Assembly: GCA_002839335.1 (NCBI GenBank)
Contig: PGXU01000001.1
Location: 101,687 to 165,686, forward strand
Source: Spirochaetae bacterium HGW-Spirochaetae-4
Lineage (GTDB): Bacteria; Spirochaetota; Spirochaetia; Sphaerochaetales; Sphaerochaetaceae
DNA length: 64,000 bases
Direction of reading: 5' to 3'
Shown: positions 8,770 to 17,617 of the stretch, piece by piece
How positions within the stretch are numbered: position 1 is the stretch's first letter
How the letters are laid out: each line of letters starts with the position of its first letter
Notes under the pieces: generated by a model
The model's database searches: none
What the model saw: the letters and a program-made list of their open reading frames with translations, nothing else
Told to the model about the DNA's origin: nothing
Translations under genes and position numbers: made by a program

Positions 8770-10254
8770 ATGAAGAATTACAAGAATTTCATACCCCTGG
8801 TTGGGGCAAAGGTTGACCCCGTCGCATATGGGGTATATCCGCTATCGATCAATACTGTCGATGGCGGTACTGTTTTTATGGCGGAGGATGCCGGCGAGAC
8901 ACTTATTGTCGCAGTCGGTAAGGATTGGGATTTCAACGGGGTTGAATTCGATGTCGACGGCGTCGAATGTGTCGCGGCTCCCACGACACACGCGAATGCG
9001 AACGTGCTGCGTAAGTTGTTTCCGTTCACTGCTCCCGTGCGGGTCTTGCAGAAGGACCGGACAGTTGGGGTGGGCGACCGCCTCGGTATCGCGGCTCCGG
9101 GCCATATCAGGGTGTTCCAGGAATACGATGCGTATCCCATCCTTGCCCAGCAGTCGATCCGCGAATTGAACCTGACCCAGCGTACCTATGAGGATGTCTT
9201 GGATGCTGCGACCTTCGCCGTGTACCGCGACGGCTATCGCAAGGGTTTTGGGGCAGACGGCGACCATTTGAAGAAGCCCGAAGAAGTCGCCATGGCGCTC
9301 AAGCTCGGATTCACCATGATCACGCTGGACTGCAGCGAACATATGCACAATGAGTTCGAATCCATGTCTGTTGCGGAATTGAACAAGCGCTATGTTCCGA
9401 ATGTCGAGCTGGAGAAGAAGTATATCGGCAAGACCTTTGATCTTGGTGAGAACGTTTCGGTCAGTTTCGATGAACAGTCGTTCAAGCGGATGTCCATGGT
9501 CTACGGAGAGGTGCTCGATTTCGCCACTTCCATCTACACCACATTCTTTGCCGATGGAACCTACGATGCCGATTTCGAAATCTCGATCGACGAGACGACC
9601 ACGCCGACCTCTCCATTGGAACACTTCTTCGTCGCCAACGAATTGACCGCTCGCGGTGTGAAGTTCGCGACAATCGCTCCCCGGTTCTGCGGTGAGTTCC
9701 AGAAGGGTGTCGACTATATCGGAGATATCAAGCAGTTCGAAGCCGAGTTGGTCGACCATGCTGCAATTTCCCGCTATTTCGGATACAAGATCAGCCTCCA
9801 CTCCGGATCGGACAAGTTCATGGTGTTCCCGATCTTCGGTCGGTTGACCAAGGGGCGGTTCCATGTGAAGACTGCGGGAACCAACTGGCTCGAAGCCATG
9901 AAGGTCGTTGCCATGGTCGATCCGAAACTCTATAGGGAAATCCATGCGTTTGCCCTCTCGAAGTTCGACGAGGTCACCAAGTACTACCACGTGACGACCG
10001 ATATTACCAGGATTCCCGATCTGGATACCCTGTCCGACAAGGCTCTGTTGAAATTGTTCGAGCACAACGATGCCAGGCAATTGATACACATCACCTACGG
10101 ACCGATCCTCTCCACAAAGGATGCGAAGGGCGAGTATGTGTACAAGGATCGCCTCTACCGGTTGTGGAAACTTCATGAAAAGCAGTATTCCGACCTGCTG
10201 TTCCACCATATCGGACGGCACATGGAAGAGTTGTACAAACACATGCGAGGGTAG
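8770..10254 (+). CDS. uxaE: Tagaturonate epimerase (UxaE-like)
   Basis: The 494-residue product matches the tagaturonate/fructuronate C4-epimerase family, described from Thermotoga as UxaE, through blocks such as FRKGFGADGDHLKKPEEV-like (here YRKGFGADGDHLKKPEEV), MITLDCSEHMHN and ISLHSGSDKFMVFPIFGR. The enzyme interconverts D-tagaturonate and D-fructuronate, letting galacturonate enter the glucuronate branch of hexuronate breakdown. GGAAGGAGG precedes the ATG. It is followed after 3 bp by a phosphoesterase gene. No other hexuronate gene lies in the window, so pathway partners must be elsewhere. Family call is firm; activity is inferred. Confidence 0.85.
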   Translation: MKNYKNFIPLVGAKVDPVAYGVYPLSINTVDGGTVFMAEDAGETLIVAVGKDWDFNGVEFDVDGVECVAAPTTHANANVLRKLFPFTAPVRVLQKDRTVGVGDRLGIAAPGHIRVFQEYDAYPILAQQSIRELNLTQRTYEDVLDAATFAVYRDGYRKGFGADGDHLKKPEEVAMALKLGFTMITLDCSEHMHNEFESMSVAELNKRYVPNVELEKKYIGKTFDLGENVSVSFDEQSFKRMSMVYGEVLDFATSIYTTFFADGTYDADFEISIDETTTPTSPLEHFFVANELTARGVKFATIAPRFCGEFQKGVDYIGDIKQFEAELVDHAAISRYFGYKISLHSGSDKFMVFPIFGRLTKGRFHVKTAGTNWLEAMKVVAMVDPKLYREIHAFALSKFDEVTKYYHVTTDITRIPDLDTLSDKALLKLFEHNDARQLIHITYGPILSTKDAKGEYVYKDRLYRLWKLHEKQYSDLLFHHIGRHMEELYKHMRG

Positions 10255-10257
10255 TGG

Positions 10258-10812
10258 ATGGCAATTGTCATTGCTTCGGATATACATGGGTCCGCGCTCT
10301 GGACCCGACGTCTTTTGGATGCATGCGAGGCCGAACAGGCCTCGCAGTTGATTCTTCTGGGAGACCTGTTGTACCACGGTCCACGCAATCCGCTGCCCGA
10401 CGGGTATGATCCGAAGGCAGTGGTCGAGTTGCTCAACGCCCAATCCGAACGGATCATCGCTATTCGTGGGAATTGCGATTCCGAGGTCGATTCCATGGTG
10501 TTGCGCTTCCCGTTGGCCGAATCGGCTTGGATTGTGGTGGATGGGCATCGGTTCTACTGTTCCCATGGGCATCGCTTTCATGACGGGAATCCGCCTCCCA
10601 TGGCATCGGGAGACACCCTGCTGTTCGGCCATACCCATATCCATCTTCTGCAAGAGCGCGATGGAGTCTATTTCATGAATCCTGGTTCCGTCTCGTTGCC
10701 GAAACAGGATCGGGCACATACCTTTATGGTCTATAGTGCGAACGAGTGTCGCATAAAGGATTTCGATGGAGTCGTACTCGATTCAATTTCTTTTCCAAAT
10801 AGTGCCAGATGA
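10258..10812 (+). CDS. yfcE: YfcE-type metallophosphoesterase
   Basis: This 184-residue protein carries the calcineurin-like metal-binding set in order: SDIHGS, GDLLYHG, GNCDSE, HGH and GHTH near the C-terminus, followed by NPGSVSLPK. Length and motifs match YfcE, a cytoplasmic phosphodiesterase with unknown natural substrate. The start codon is 3 bp after the epimerase stop, so the two genes are probably cotranscribed, although a role in uronate metabolism is not implied by the family. Confidence 0.88.
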   Translation: MAIVIASDIHGSALWTRRLLDACEAEQASQLILLGDLLYHGPRNPLPDGYDPKAVVELLNAQSERIIAIRGNCDSEVDSMVLRFPLAESAWIVVDGHRFYCSHGHRFHDGNPPPMASGDTLLFGHTHIHLLQERDGVYFMNPGSVSLPKQDRAHTFMVYSANECRIKDFDGVVLDSISFPNSAR

Positions 10813-10901
10813 AAAATGGGGAAGGGTCAAGCATGGTGACAGATTCCGTTATAACAGGGCTTGATAATAAAAGGTGGCCGCATTACTATTGATATACCAT
10901 T

Positions 10902-10913
10902 TATGTATACATA
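10902..10913. promoter_or_regulatory. Palindrome in the GntR promoter region
   Basis: Perfect 12-bp palindrome TATGTATACATA lies 9 bp before the GntR start codon. The position suggests autorepression. The centre GTATAC is common in HutC-type GntR sites. Confidence 0.45.
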
Positions 10914-10922
10914 CGGGGTAAA

Positions 10923-11672
10923 ATGATGCAATTGAAGTACCAATCGGTTTTTATGGATATCCAAAACAAGATTTTGTCCGGGTATTGGCCCGAGGATGCG
11001 ATGATTCCGACCGAACTTGAACTATGCAAGAAGCATGACGTGAGCAGGATCACCGTGCGGAGGGCACTCGACGACTTGGTACAGATGGGATTGATCCGTC
11101 GTGCCCGTGGAAAGGGATCCTTTGTCTGCAAGACCAAACAGTATTCGGAGTACCGCAACGGGTTGGTAAGCCAAGACGGTGTCGAATACGATACACGGAT
11201 TTTCAACCGTATACTCGAGGATGCGACCTACGGTCCCAAGACCGAATTGGCGAAGACCATGCTGCCGTTGTTCAAGCGGAACCTGGAGAGCGGGGAAGGA
11301 ATAGTCAGGATACGGCTGTTGCGCCTGGTCGACGACCACCCGTACGCCGTCATGAGCATCTTCATGCCGGAGAGTATCTCCAATATCATAGACAGGGACA
11401 TGTTGGTCAGACGGTCCTTCCTGGATGTGTACGAGTTGTGCACCGGGGTCAAGATCGTGACGTTGCACCGTTCGGTGTCGGCGGTGATTCCCGATGACGA
11501 GCAGTGCAATCTCCTCGGAGCACGCAATGGGACTGCCCATTTGTGGATGAAGAATACCGCATGCCTGAAGGACGAGACACCGGTCGCGATCAACTATGCG
11601 CTCTACAACGGCAATCTCTTCGACTTTGCCGTAAGCATAGACTTGGACAATCCCCCGAAGGCTGCATTATAG
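10923..11672 (+). CDS. GntR-family regulator, HutC/UTRA type
   Basis: The 249-residue protein has an N-terminal winged helix (about residues 5-68; IPTELELCKKHDVSRITVRRALDDL) with RRARGKGSFV closing the wing. A C-terminal effector domain of the UTRA (chorismate-lyase-like) type follows, with YALYNGNLFDF at its end. UTRA regulators usually bind a sugar phosphate or amino-acid-derived ligand and repress a nearby operon. Two adjacent ATG codons (10923, 10926) are possible starts. The target could be itself, the upstream epimerase unit or the downstream ligase; nothing in the sequence decides this. Confidence 0.88.
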   Translation: MMQLKYQSVFMDIQNKILSGYWPEDAMIPTELELCKKHDVSRITVRRALDDLVQMGLIRRARGKGSFVCKTKQYSEYRNGLVSQDGVEYDTRIFNRILEDATYGPKTELAKTMLPLFKRNLESGEGIVRIRLLRLVDDHPYAVMSIFMPESISNIIDRDMLVRRSFLDVYELCTGVKIVTLHRSVSAVIPDDEQCNLLGARNGTAHLWMKNTACLKDETPVAINYALYNGNLFDFAVSIDLDNPPKAAL

Positions 11673-11767
11673 AAAATGTAAGGTGCGATACTTTACCCAT
11701 TGGGGGCAGTTTGGAAAACAGAGGCTAATTAAAACTTGGTTTGCTCTGGAATTTGATACCTTTTATT

Positions 11768-11795
11768 TTGACAATGCCCTTTTTTGTGTTAAAAT
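11768..11795 (+). promoter_or_regulatory. Promoter of the acyl-CoA ligase gene
   Basis: TTGACA and TAAAAT are separated by 16 bp, the best sigma-70-type promoter in this intergenic stretch. It predicts a leader of about 55 nt. Confidence 0.65.
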
Positions 11796-11805
11796 TCTCA
11801 CCGAG

Positions 11806-11838
11806 AGGACACACGCCACCCAAGGCGTGTGTTGTCCT
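11806..11838 (+). promoter_or_regulatory. Hairpin in the leader of the acyl-CoA ligase mRNA
   Basis: AGGAC-ACACGCC pairs with GGCGTGT-(GTT)-GTCCT around an ACCCAA loop, between the promoter and the Shine-Dalgarno. There is no U-run, so it is not a terminator. It may be an operator or an RNA-stabilising leader. Confidence 0.45.
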
Positions 11839-11858
11839 GTATCACAAGGAGTGAGACG

Positions 11859-13793
11859 ATGAGAACAATCATACGGATGCTACACGAGGCGGCCCAACGG
11901 TTTCCGTCGCGCGCTTATGCGACCAAGAAGACCGATGCCGGGTGGACCCCCTATTCGTATTGCCAGGTCGACAACGACTCGGACAAGATTGCGGCATATT
12001 GCATTGCAAAGGGGATAGAGCCCGAGTCTACCTTCGGGGTTCTGGCTGAAGGTCGTCCGGAATGGATTATCGCCGAGCTGGGTGTTATCAAGGCCCGTTG
12101 CATTTCGGTCCCACTCTCCATCAAGTTGAATCCGGAGGAGATTGCGTTCCGTCTTACCCATAGCGAAGCCAAGGGAATCGTGGCCAGTTCCAATACGCTG
12201 GACAATGTCTGCAAGGCTATCGCCACCATGGAGAACAAGCCGGTACTGTACTATCTCGATTCGCCCGATGACCGTTTGCAACGGCAAATCGAGGAGAACG
12301 GATGGAAAGAGGGTGTCGACTATGTCACCTGGGATGTCCTGACCGCGTCCGGTGAAGACATCCTCATTCGGGTTCCCGATATGGTCGACTCGGTCGTGGC
12401 GAAGATTGATGAGAACGATACGGTCAATATCTGCTACACCTCGGGTACGACCGGGAATCCCAAGGGCATCATGTTGACGCATCTGAACTATTGGGCCAAC
12501 AGCCACGATGCCGTTGAATTGTTCAAGCTTCCCGAAGAAACCTTCGAGACACTGATCGTGTTGCCGGTGGACCACTCCTTCGCACACACGGTCGGTATAT
12601 ACACTTCGATGCTCAAGGGCATCACCCTCCACTTCGTGGATGCGCGGGGGAGCAACGCCGCCATCATCCGCAATTTTCCGAAGAATCTGGGCGAAGTGAA
12701 TCCGGTATTCCTTATGACCGTTCCCTCGATCAGCGGTAATTTCATGAAGAAGATGACCCAGGGAATCGCGGAGAAGGGTCCGTTCATCGACGGCATTTTC
12801 CAACGCGGGCTGCAAGCCGGCATCAAACGCAATGGCGACGGGTTCAACAAACCCCCGCTCGGAGTCCAGTTGGCCACCTTCGTGCCCTATTCGATAGCCT
12901 CGTTGCTGGTGTTTCCCAAACTCCGCAAGGTATTCGGCAACCGCATCAAGTATTGTGTCGGGGGAGGAGCATTGCTCGAAGCCCGCCAACAGCATTTCTT
13001 CGCTGCAATCGGCGTACCGGTGTACCAAGGCTACGGCTTGACCGAGGCCGCACCCATAATCAGCTCCAACTCGCCCGAACGCTACAAGTTCGGAACTTCG
13101 GGTTCGGTCGCCCCCACGGTAACCTGCCGCATCATGAAAAGCGACACCGAGGAGGCGAAGGTCGGGGAGCGCGGGGAGATCGTCATCAAGGGCGACAATG
13201 TGATGAAGGGGTACTTCAAGAATCCAAAGGCGACAGCTGAAGTATTGCGCGAGGAGAACGGGGAGACCTGGTTGTGGACGGGTGACCTCGGTTATTACGA
13301 CGAGGACGGGTTCCTGGTGGTCACCGGTAGGGCAAAAGCCCTGTTGATCGGCAAGGATGGCGAGAAGTATTCACCGGAAGAGGTAGAGGAGGTCATGGTC
13401 AACCATACCGAGATGCTCAACCAGCTGCTGGTCTACAACGACCACAAGCCGACGACATCGGCATTGGTCACCCTGCAGGAAGATCTGGTGAGGAAGTTGA
13501 TCGCTGAAGAGCATCTGCAGACTCCCGAAGCAACATTGAGACGGATTCTCGACGTCTTGCGTGCATATGAACCGATAGCTATGAAGAGTATCCCGTCGCA
13601 GTGGATTCCATCACGGTTCGCACTGATCGCCAAGCCGTTCAGTGAAGCCGACGGTCTGGTCAACTCGACCATGAAGCTGGTCCGCTACAAGACAATCGAG
13701 TTCTACAAGAAGCGGATCGACGAGATGTATGAGAGCGAGCAGCTCAACGAACAGCGGAATCTTGAGGTGGTCAAGGAATTGTTCTTCTCCTAA
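11859..13793 (+). CDS. AMP-forming long-chain fatty acid-CoA ligase
   Basis: The start at 11859 has AAGGAGTGAG upstream, unlike the longer frame in the track. The 644-residue protein shows the adenylation signature YTSGTTGNPKG, the motif YQGYGLTEAAPI and TGDLGYYDEDGF, then the hinge VTGRAKALLIGKDGEKYSPEEVE, which defines the ANL superfamily. Length and layout fit FadD/FAA-type enzymes with an internal helical insertion (about 300-370). The reaction makes acyl-AMP then acyl-CoA at the inner membrane. In a fermenter this more likely activates scavenged fatty acids for lipid synthesis than for beta-oxidation; that is inference. Confidence 0.9.
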   Translation: MRTIIRMLHEAAQRFPSRAYATKKTDAGWTPYSYCQVDNDSDKIAAYCIAKGIEPESTFGVLAEGRPEWIIAELGVIKARCISVPLSIKLNPEEIAFRLTHSEAKGIVASSNTLDNVCKAIATMENKPVLYYLDSPDDRLQRQIEENGWKEGVDYVTWDVLTASGEDILIRVPDMVDSVVAKIDENDTVNICYTSGTTGNPKGIMLTHLNYWANSHDAVELFKLPEETFETLIVLPVDHSFAHTVGIYTSMLKGITLHFVDARGSNAAIIRNFPKNLGEVNPVFLMTVPSISGNFMKKMTQGIAEKGPFIDGIFQRGLQAGIKRNGDGFNKPPLGVQLATFVPYSIASLLVFPKLRKVFGNRIKYCVGGGALLEARQQHFFAAIGVPVYQGYGLTEAAPIISSNSPERYKFGTSGSVAPTVTCRIMKSDTEEAKVGERGEIVIKGDNVMKGYFKNPKATAEVLREENGETWLWTGDLGYYDEDGFLVVTGRAKALLIGKDGEKYSPEEVEEVMVNHTEMLNQLLVYNDHKPTTSALVTLQEDLVRKLIAEEHLQTPEATLRRILDVLRAYEPIAMKSIPSQWIPSRFALIAKPFSEADGLVNSTMKLVRYKTIEFYKKRIDEMYESEQLNEQRNLEVVKELFFS

Positions 13794-13806
13794 CCACCAA
13801 CCATGG

Positions 13807-14196
13807 TCAACGGGAGGCTGTTGCCGAACAGTCCGCGCAGATGCCTTTGAGCACGATGCCATGTTCGGAAACGGTGAACCCCGTCTCATTGTGCAACCTG
13901 GTGTCGATCGCGGCGAACATGCCGAGGTCGACATCTGTTATGTTGCCGCAGGAAGAGCAGATCAGATGGCAATGCTCGTCGTTGCGTCCATCGTATCGGA
14001 TTTTTGCTGATCCCGTTGCCTCGAGCTTGCGCACGTTCCCCAGTTCGACAAGAAGACCGAGATTCCGGTAGACGGTGCCCAGGCTGATGCTGGGCATGTG
14101 CTTCTTTACGGCTACATACACTTCTTCGGCGGTCGGGTGGACTTCGGATCTTCTCAAGGTCTCAAGAATCAATTCCCGTTGGCGCGAGTATTTCAT
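13807..14196 (-). CDS. Fur-family regulator, PerR-like
   Basis: The 129-residue protein starts directly at the winged helix (MKYSRQRELILETL...HPTAEEVYVAV) and has ISLGTVYRNLGLL as recognition helix. The dimer domain holds HCHLICSSCGNITDVD and a C-terminal CADC, the two CxxC pairs of a structural zinc site. The short N-terminus resembles PerR more than Fur. The set of oxidative-stress genes in this window (rubrerythrin, desulfoferrodoxin, ferritin) would be natural targets, but no operators were matched. AGGAG lies before the ATG. Its start overlaps the end of the upstream DUF454 gene by 35 bp, so the two are cotranscribed. Confidence 0.88.
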   Translation of the reverse strand: MKYSRQRELILETLRRSEVHPTAEEVYVAVKKHMPSISLGTVYRNLGLLVELGNVRKLEATGSAKIRYDGRNDEHCHLICSSCGNITDVDLGMFAAIDTRLHNETGFTVSEHGIVLKGICADCSATASR

Positions 14197-14590
14197 CGGG
14201 TTTCTCCTTTTGGGTTTTGATAAGTATCAAATGGATGGTGACGATAGTTCCGATTGTTCCCAATACGATAATGACAAGCGGGGTTCGGACCAATGCCGCC
14301 GAAATACCCAGGCCGAGCCACAACCAGATGATTGCCCTGATCTTCGTCTTGCGGGGCACGCCTTCATGTGTCCTCCAGTGGCGCAGATAGCTGCCGAACA
14401 ACCTGCTCTCCTCCAACCTCTTCGCCATGCGCGGGCTGGAGAGGGAAAAGCATGCCGCCGACAGCAATACGAACGGGGTTGTAGGGAGTATAGGCAAAAT
14501 TATACCTATTGCTCCAAGCAGCAGGCTTATGCTGCCCGCTATGGACAAGGCGATACGCTTTACGGTTCCTTTCTTCTTGATCTTTTTCAT
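14162..14590 (-). CDS. DUF454 (YbaN-like) inner-membrane protein
   Basis: The 142-residue protein has paired hydrophobic stretches near the N-terminus (IALSIAGSISLLLGAIGIILPILPTTPFVLLSAACF) and near the C-terminus, matching YbaN/DUF454. The conserved core LPTTPFVLLSAACFSLSSPR is present. Function of the family is unknown. The track start at 14599 is a TTG; ATG at 14590 is preferred, although GAGG lies very close to it. The gene overlaps the Fur-family gene, a pairing that may reflect shared control by metal or peroxide. Confidence 0.8.
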   Translation of the reverse strand: MKKIKKKGTVKRIALSIAGSISLLLGAIGIILPILPTTPFVLLSAACFSLSSPRMAKRLEESRLFGSYLRHWRTHEGVPRKTKIRAIIWLWLGLGISAALVRTPLVIIVLGTIGTIVTIHLILIKTQKEKPDEILAPTGIDS

Positions 14591-14612
14591 AGTCCTCAAC
14601 TAATAATGGTTA

Positions 14613-14626
14613 CTATTTCGAAATAG
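14613..14626. promoter_or_regulatory. Palindrome upstream of the DUF454-fur unit
   Basis: Perfect 14-bp palindrome CTATTTCGAAATAG lies 23 bp upstream of the DUF454 start. It is a candidate operator for the unit; it does not match the classic Fur or PerR box. Confidence 0.35.
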
Positions 14627-14829
14627 CATGTTTTTAATTGTCATGTCAACAATATGGTGTTACATTTGCAACCTACAGGTGTTTATGTGGTAGTTGTAGT
14701 GGAAAAATTCAAATTTACATCACGCGATATGACGAATATATGTGTAAAATGAAGCTTCCACTAGTCGAATGTTATAAAATTGTATACCCTGTAGCTAGGG
14801 GAGATACCCTTTTTCAAGGAGGACCAAGT

Positions 14830-16146
14830 ATGAGAATGAGAAAATTGGCGTTCCTATTAGTACCGATTCTATTAATCACCATCGTTTCGTGTGATGGGGA
14901 TATTTTTGGCAATCTAAGTGATTTCATGGGCCAGACTGGCACAAATATCTATGCGGAGAATGGACTCGTAACCATAGACACCTCGCAAGGTGCGGCTGTG
15001 GTCGATGCTACCGGTAGCATTTTGGATTTGGAAGAGCCTACGGCTCCTGTTGATCCCTTGAATCCTACGGTTGACGAGACGGCTGCTATCGAGGCGTATG
15101 AAGAAGCCTATGAGGCTGAAGTCGAGACAGTGAAGACCACAATCACCGAGGCTCTTACCTCGCCACAAAAGACCGAAGCCTTGGTTGAAGCCTTGGAGAC
15201 TCCGCTTACCGATCCAACCGATATTCCTACCAAGGTGACCGACGTCATTACAGAGATGGAAACCGAATTGGGGATAACCATTGCCGATCCGGTGACCGAA
15301 GGCGATCTTGTCACGTTGATCCTGATCACCGATCTCTATGAATCCGCCGCCCCACTTGTGGCTCTATTGGATGATGGAGACGATACCAATGATCCTACTG
15401 AAGAGGAGTTGTTGCAGCTCGTTTCCGATGCGCTGCAGGTTGTGGATATAGTCAATACGGTTTCTCCCACAGGAGCCATCAGCCTGGATGATATCCTTTC
15501 CAACTTGATCGACGATCCGGAACTCTTGGATCAGATCATGGGCAGGTCCTCCACAACATCGCGGGATGTGCCACCGGTTGAAGACGGCGATGATCCGATG
15601 ACCTTCATAGAGCCTATCTTCGCGACAGTCATCAATTCGATCGGGACCACCGGTACTGGTGATACGGAAGTCATTATATCTGCAAATCTGCAGAGTGCTG
15701 TGAGAAGCTTCGCCATCATCCGCTCCTCCTATGAGCAGATGGCTCCGGCGATTGCCGCCAGCGGTGCCGAGCTTGAACTCACCGATGTCATCAACTATGT
15801 ATTGAGTGTCGTGTTCACCGAGGCGGATGCGTTCTTCCAGACCGTTCCAGGATCGATTACCTTTGAACAGGCCCTCAACGATGTCATTTTCTGGATGAAC
15901 CAGGATGCAACGTATCAAGATACGAACAAGCCTGCATTTGTCGATGCTATTACCGACTGGGAAGTGGAGTTTGAGGAGTACCGTGCATTGTACCCGGCCA
16001 AATTTGGTGACGATGATACCATACCACGTACAGTAGGTTCGATCGAACGGACTTTGGATGCTTTGATCGAAGCCCTACCTGGTGACAACACACTCATAAC
16101 CGATGCCATCGATGATCTCTTTGGCACCGACGAGCCGACGGTTTAA
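14830..16146 (+). CDS. Acidic lipoprotein of unknown function
   Basis: The start at 14830 is set by CAAGGAGGACC upstream and by the lipoprotein signal MRMRKLAFLLVPILLITIVSC, with lipidated Cys at about residue 21. The mature part of about 418 residues is very acidic and rich in Thr, Asp and Glu, with a mainly helical pattern (repeated EAYEEAYEAEVETVKTTITEAL-like stretches). No enzymatic motif is visible. It precedes an outer-membrane barrel gene by 11 bp, so the two products probably act together in the outer envelope. I do not recognise the family. Confidence 0.8.
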   Translation: MRMRKLAFLLVPILLITIVSCDGDIFGNLSDFMGQTGTNIYAENGLVTIDTSQGAAVVDATGSILDLEEPTAPVDPLNPTVDETAAIEAYEEAYEAEVETVKTTITEALTSPQKTEALVEALETPLTDPTDIPTKVTDVITEMETELGITIADPVTEGDLVTLILITDLYESAAPLVALLDDGDDTNDPTEEELLQLVSDALQVVDIVNTVSPTGAISLDDILSNLIDDPELLDQIMGRSSTTSRDVPPVEDGDDPMTFIEPIFATVINSIGTTGTGDTEVIISANLQSAVRSFAIIRSSYEQMAPAIAASGAELELTDVINYVLSVVFTEADAFFQTVPGSITFEQALNDVIFWMNQDATYQDTNKPAFVDAITDWEVEFEEYRALYPAKFGDDDTIPRTVGSIERTLDALIEALPGDNTLITDAIDDLFGTDEPTV

Positions 16147-16157
16147 GGAGGCGGAAT

Positions 16158-17414
16158 ATGAAAAAGAAATTGATTATCAGTCTGTTGGTATTGCTTCTGG
16201 TCGGTTCAAGCCTCTTTGCCTATACCTTTCCAGACTTCTATTATCCCTTGACCTCCTTCCGGCCGATCAGTGCCAGGACGGAAGCCATGGGCGGAGCCGG
16301 TCTTTCGACCGCCTCCGGTGCGGATGCGTTCTTCATGAACCCGGCGAATCTTGCCTCGCGCAGATTCAGCCTCTATCTTCCCGCTGTTTCGGTGACAGTC
16401 TTCAACCCGAAGGCAATCATCGACTCCGGAATCATCGAGGATATCCAGGAGAATGAGGATCCCGATACCCTTGCCACCACAGTGGTGAACAAGTACATGG
16501 GGATTGTGAGCGCAGGAAGGGGTGAAGTAGTGACCACCGATGTGGCCATGTCCTTTACCGGCGGTGGATTCGGAATCGGTATGCAGGTGCAGGAACAATT
16601 GCACACCTACAGTACCGACGGCCAGTTGACCTCCGACAAGATCATTGCCGAGATCAACGCAGCGGCTTCGGTCGGATTCGGTTTCAGGCTGGACTTCATT
16701 CCTGAAATCCTGTCGGTCGATGTCGGAGCTACGGCAAGACCCACATACAAAGCCTATTCGAACAAGATCGGTGCGAACGAGATCATCAATATCGCCGATG
16801 ACGACGACCCCGCGCAGAAGTTCATGTCGGAGTACCCGGTGGCAGCCGGTTGGGCAGTTCCCGTCGATGTCGGTGTGAATGTGAACCTTCCTGTCGGCCT
16901 GCGGGTCTCTGCGGTAGCGCGGAACCTCAACGGCAAGTACACCATGACCCAGTACGATGTTTCAGGTGATTGGGTCAACGAGATGATGGAATTCATGGGG
17001 TCGGACCCTGCATATACAGGGACCCCGGGAACAACGACCGAATACGAGTACACGGTTCCGTGGACCCTCGATTTCGGATTCGGCTGGATTCCCGAACTTG
17101 GCGGACTTGGCAGACTCCTGAGACCTTCATTCGCTTTCGATCTGGTCGATGTTGTCACCCTTGCCGAAAGCATGGAAACCGATGAGGATGCATACCTGAA
17201 CCACCTTCGCTTCGGTGCCGAAGCCAAGCTGTTCTCCATGGTCGATGTCCGAGCCGGTATCAACCAGGGCTACCTCTCGCTCGGTGTCGGACTGGACTTG
17301 TTCGTCATCCATATCGATGCCTCGTACTACTGGCGTGAGTACGGTGCTGAAATCGGAGACAAACCGATCGATGCGCTGACCGTCAGGTTCAACCTGGGTG
17401 TCGACGGAAGATAG
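16158..17414 (+). CDS. Outer-membrane beta-barrel protein (UPF0164/PorV-like)
   Basis: TAAGGAGGCGGAAT precedes the ATG. A signal peptide (MKKKLIISLLVLLLVGSSLFA) is followed by ISARTEAMGGAGLSTASGADAFFMNPA, the 'AMGGA...NPA' signature of the FadL/PorV-like and spirochaetal UPF0164 barrels. The rest of the 418-residue protein alternates in the manner of transmembrane strands and ends VRFNLGV. Such proteins act as hydrophobic-substrate channels or as partners of secreted lipoproteins. It forms a two-gene unit with the acidic lipoprotein and is followed by a strong terminator. Confidence 0.82.
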   Translation: MKKKLIISLLVLLLVGSSLFAYTFPDFYYPLTSFRPISARTEAMGGAGLSTASGADAFFMNPANLASRRFSLYLPAVSVTVFNPKAIIDSGIIEDIQENEDPDTLATTVVNKYMGIVSAGRGEVVTTDVAMSFTGGGFGIGMQVQEQLHTYSTDGQLTSDKIIAEINAAASVGFGFRLDFIPEILSVDVGATARPTYKAYSNKIGANEIINIADDDDPAQKFMSEYPVAAGWAVPVDVGVNVNLPVGLRVSAVARNLNGKYTMTQYDVSGDWVNEMMEFMGSDPAYTGTPGTTTEYEYTVPWTLDFGFGWIPELGGLGRLLRPSFAFDLVDVVTLAESMETDEDAYLNHLRFGAEAKLFSMVDVRAGINQGYLSLGVGLDLFVIHIDASYYWREYGAEIGDKPIDALTVRFNLGVDGR

Positions 17415-17436
17415 TACCTTTCAATTCACGGAATAC

Positions 17437-17465
17437 GACCTCTCCTTCGGGGGAGGTCTTTTTTT
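17437..17465 (+). terminator. Intrinsic terminator after the barrel gene
   Basis: GACCTCTCC-TTCG-GGGGAGGTC followed by seven T residues. Textbook rho-independent terminator. Confidence 0.95.
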
Positions 17466-17617
17466 CGCGATTCGGAATTTCAGGATGTTATTGAGGTAAC
17501 TACAGTGCTACTTATACGAACACAATGTAAAATTATTACTGTACCTGTGCATATACATATGGTATGCTCTCCAGTGGAAAATACTTGCCGTCGGGCAAAA
17601 TCAAGGGAGCGTATACT

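Noticed and set aside
8842-10719. 625-residue minus-strand ORF
   Set aside because: Covers two real plus-strand genes (uxaE and yfcE) in the antisense frame; no family match.
11880-13028. 382-residue minus-strand ORF
   Set aside because: Antisense shadow of the acyl-CoA ligase.
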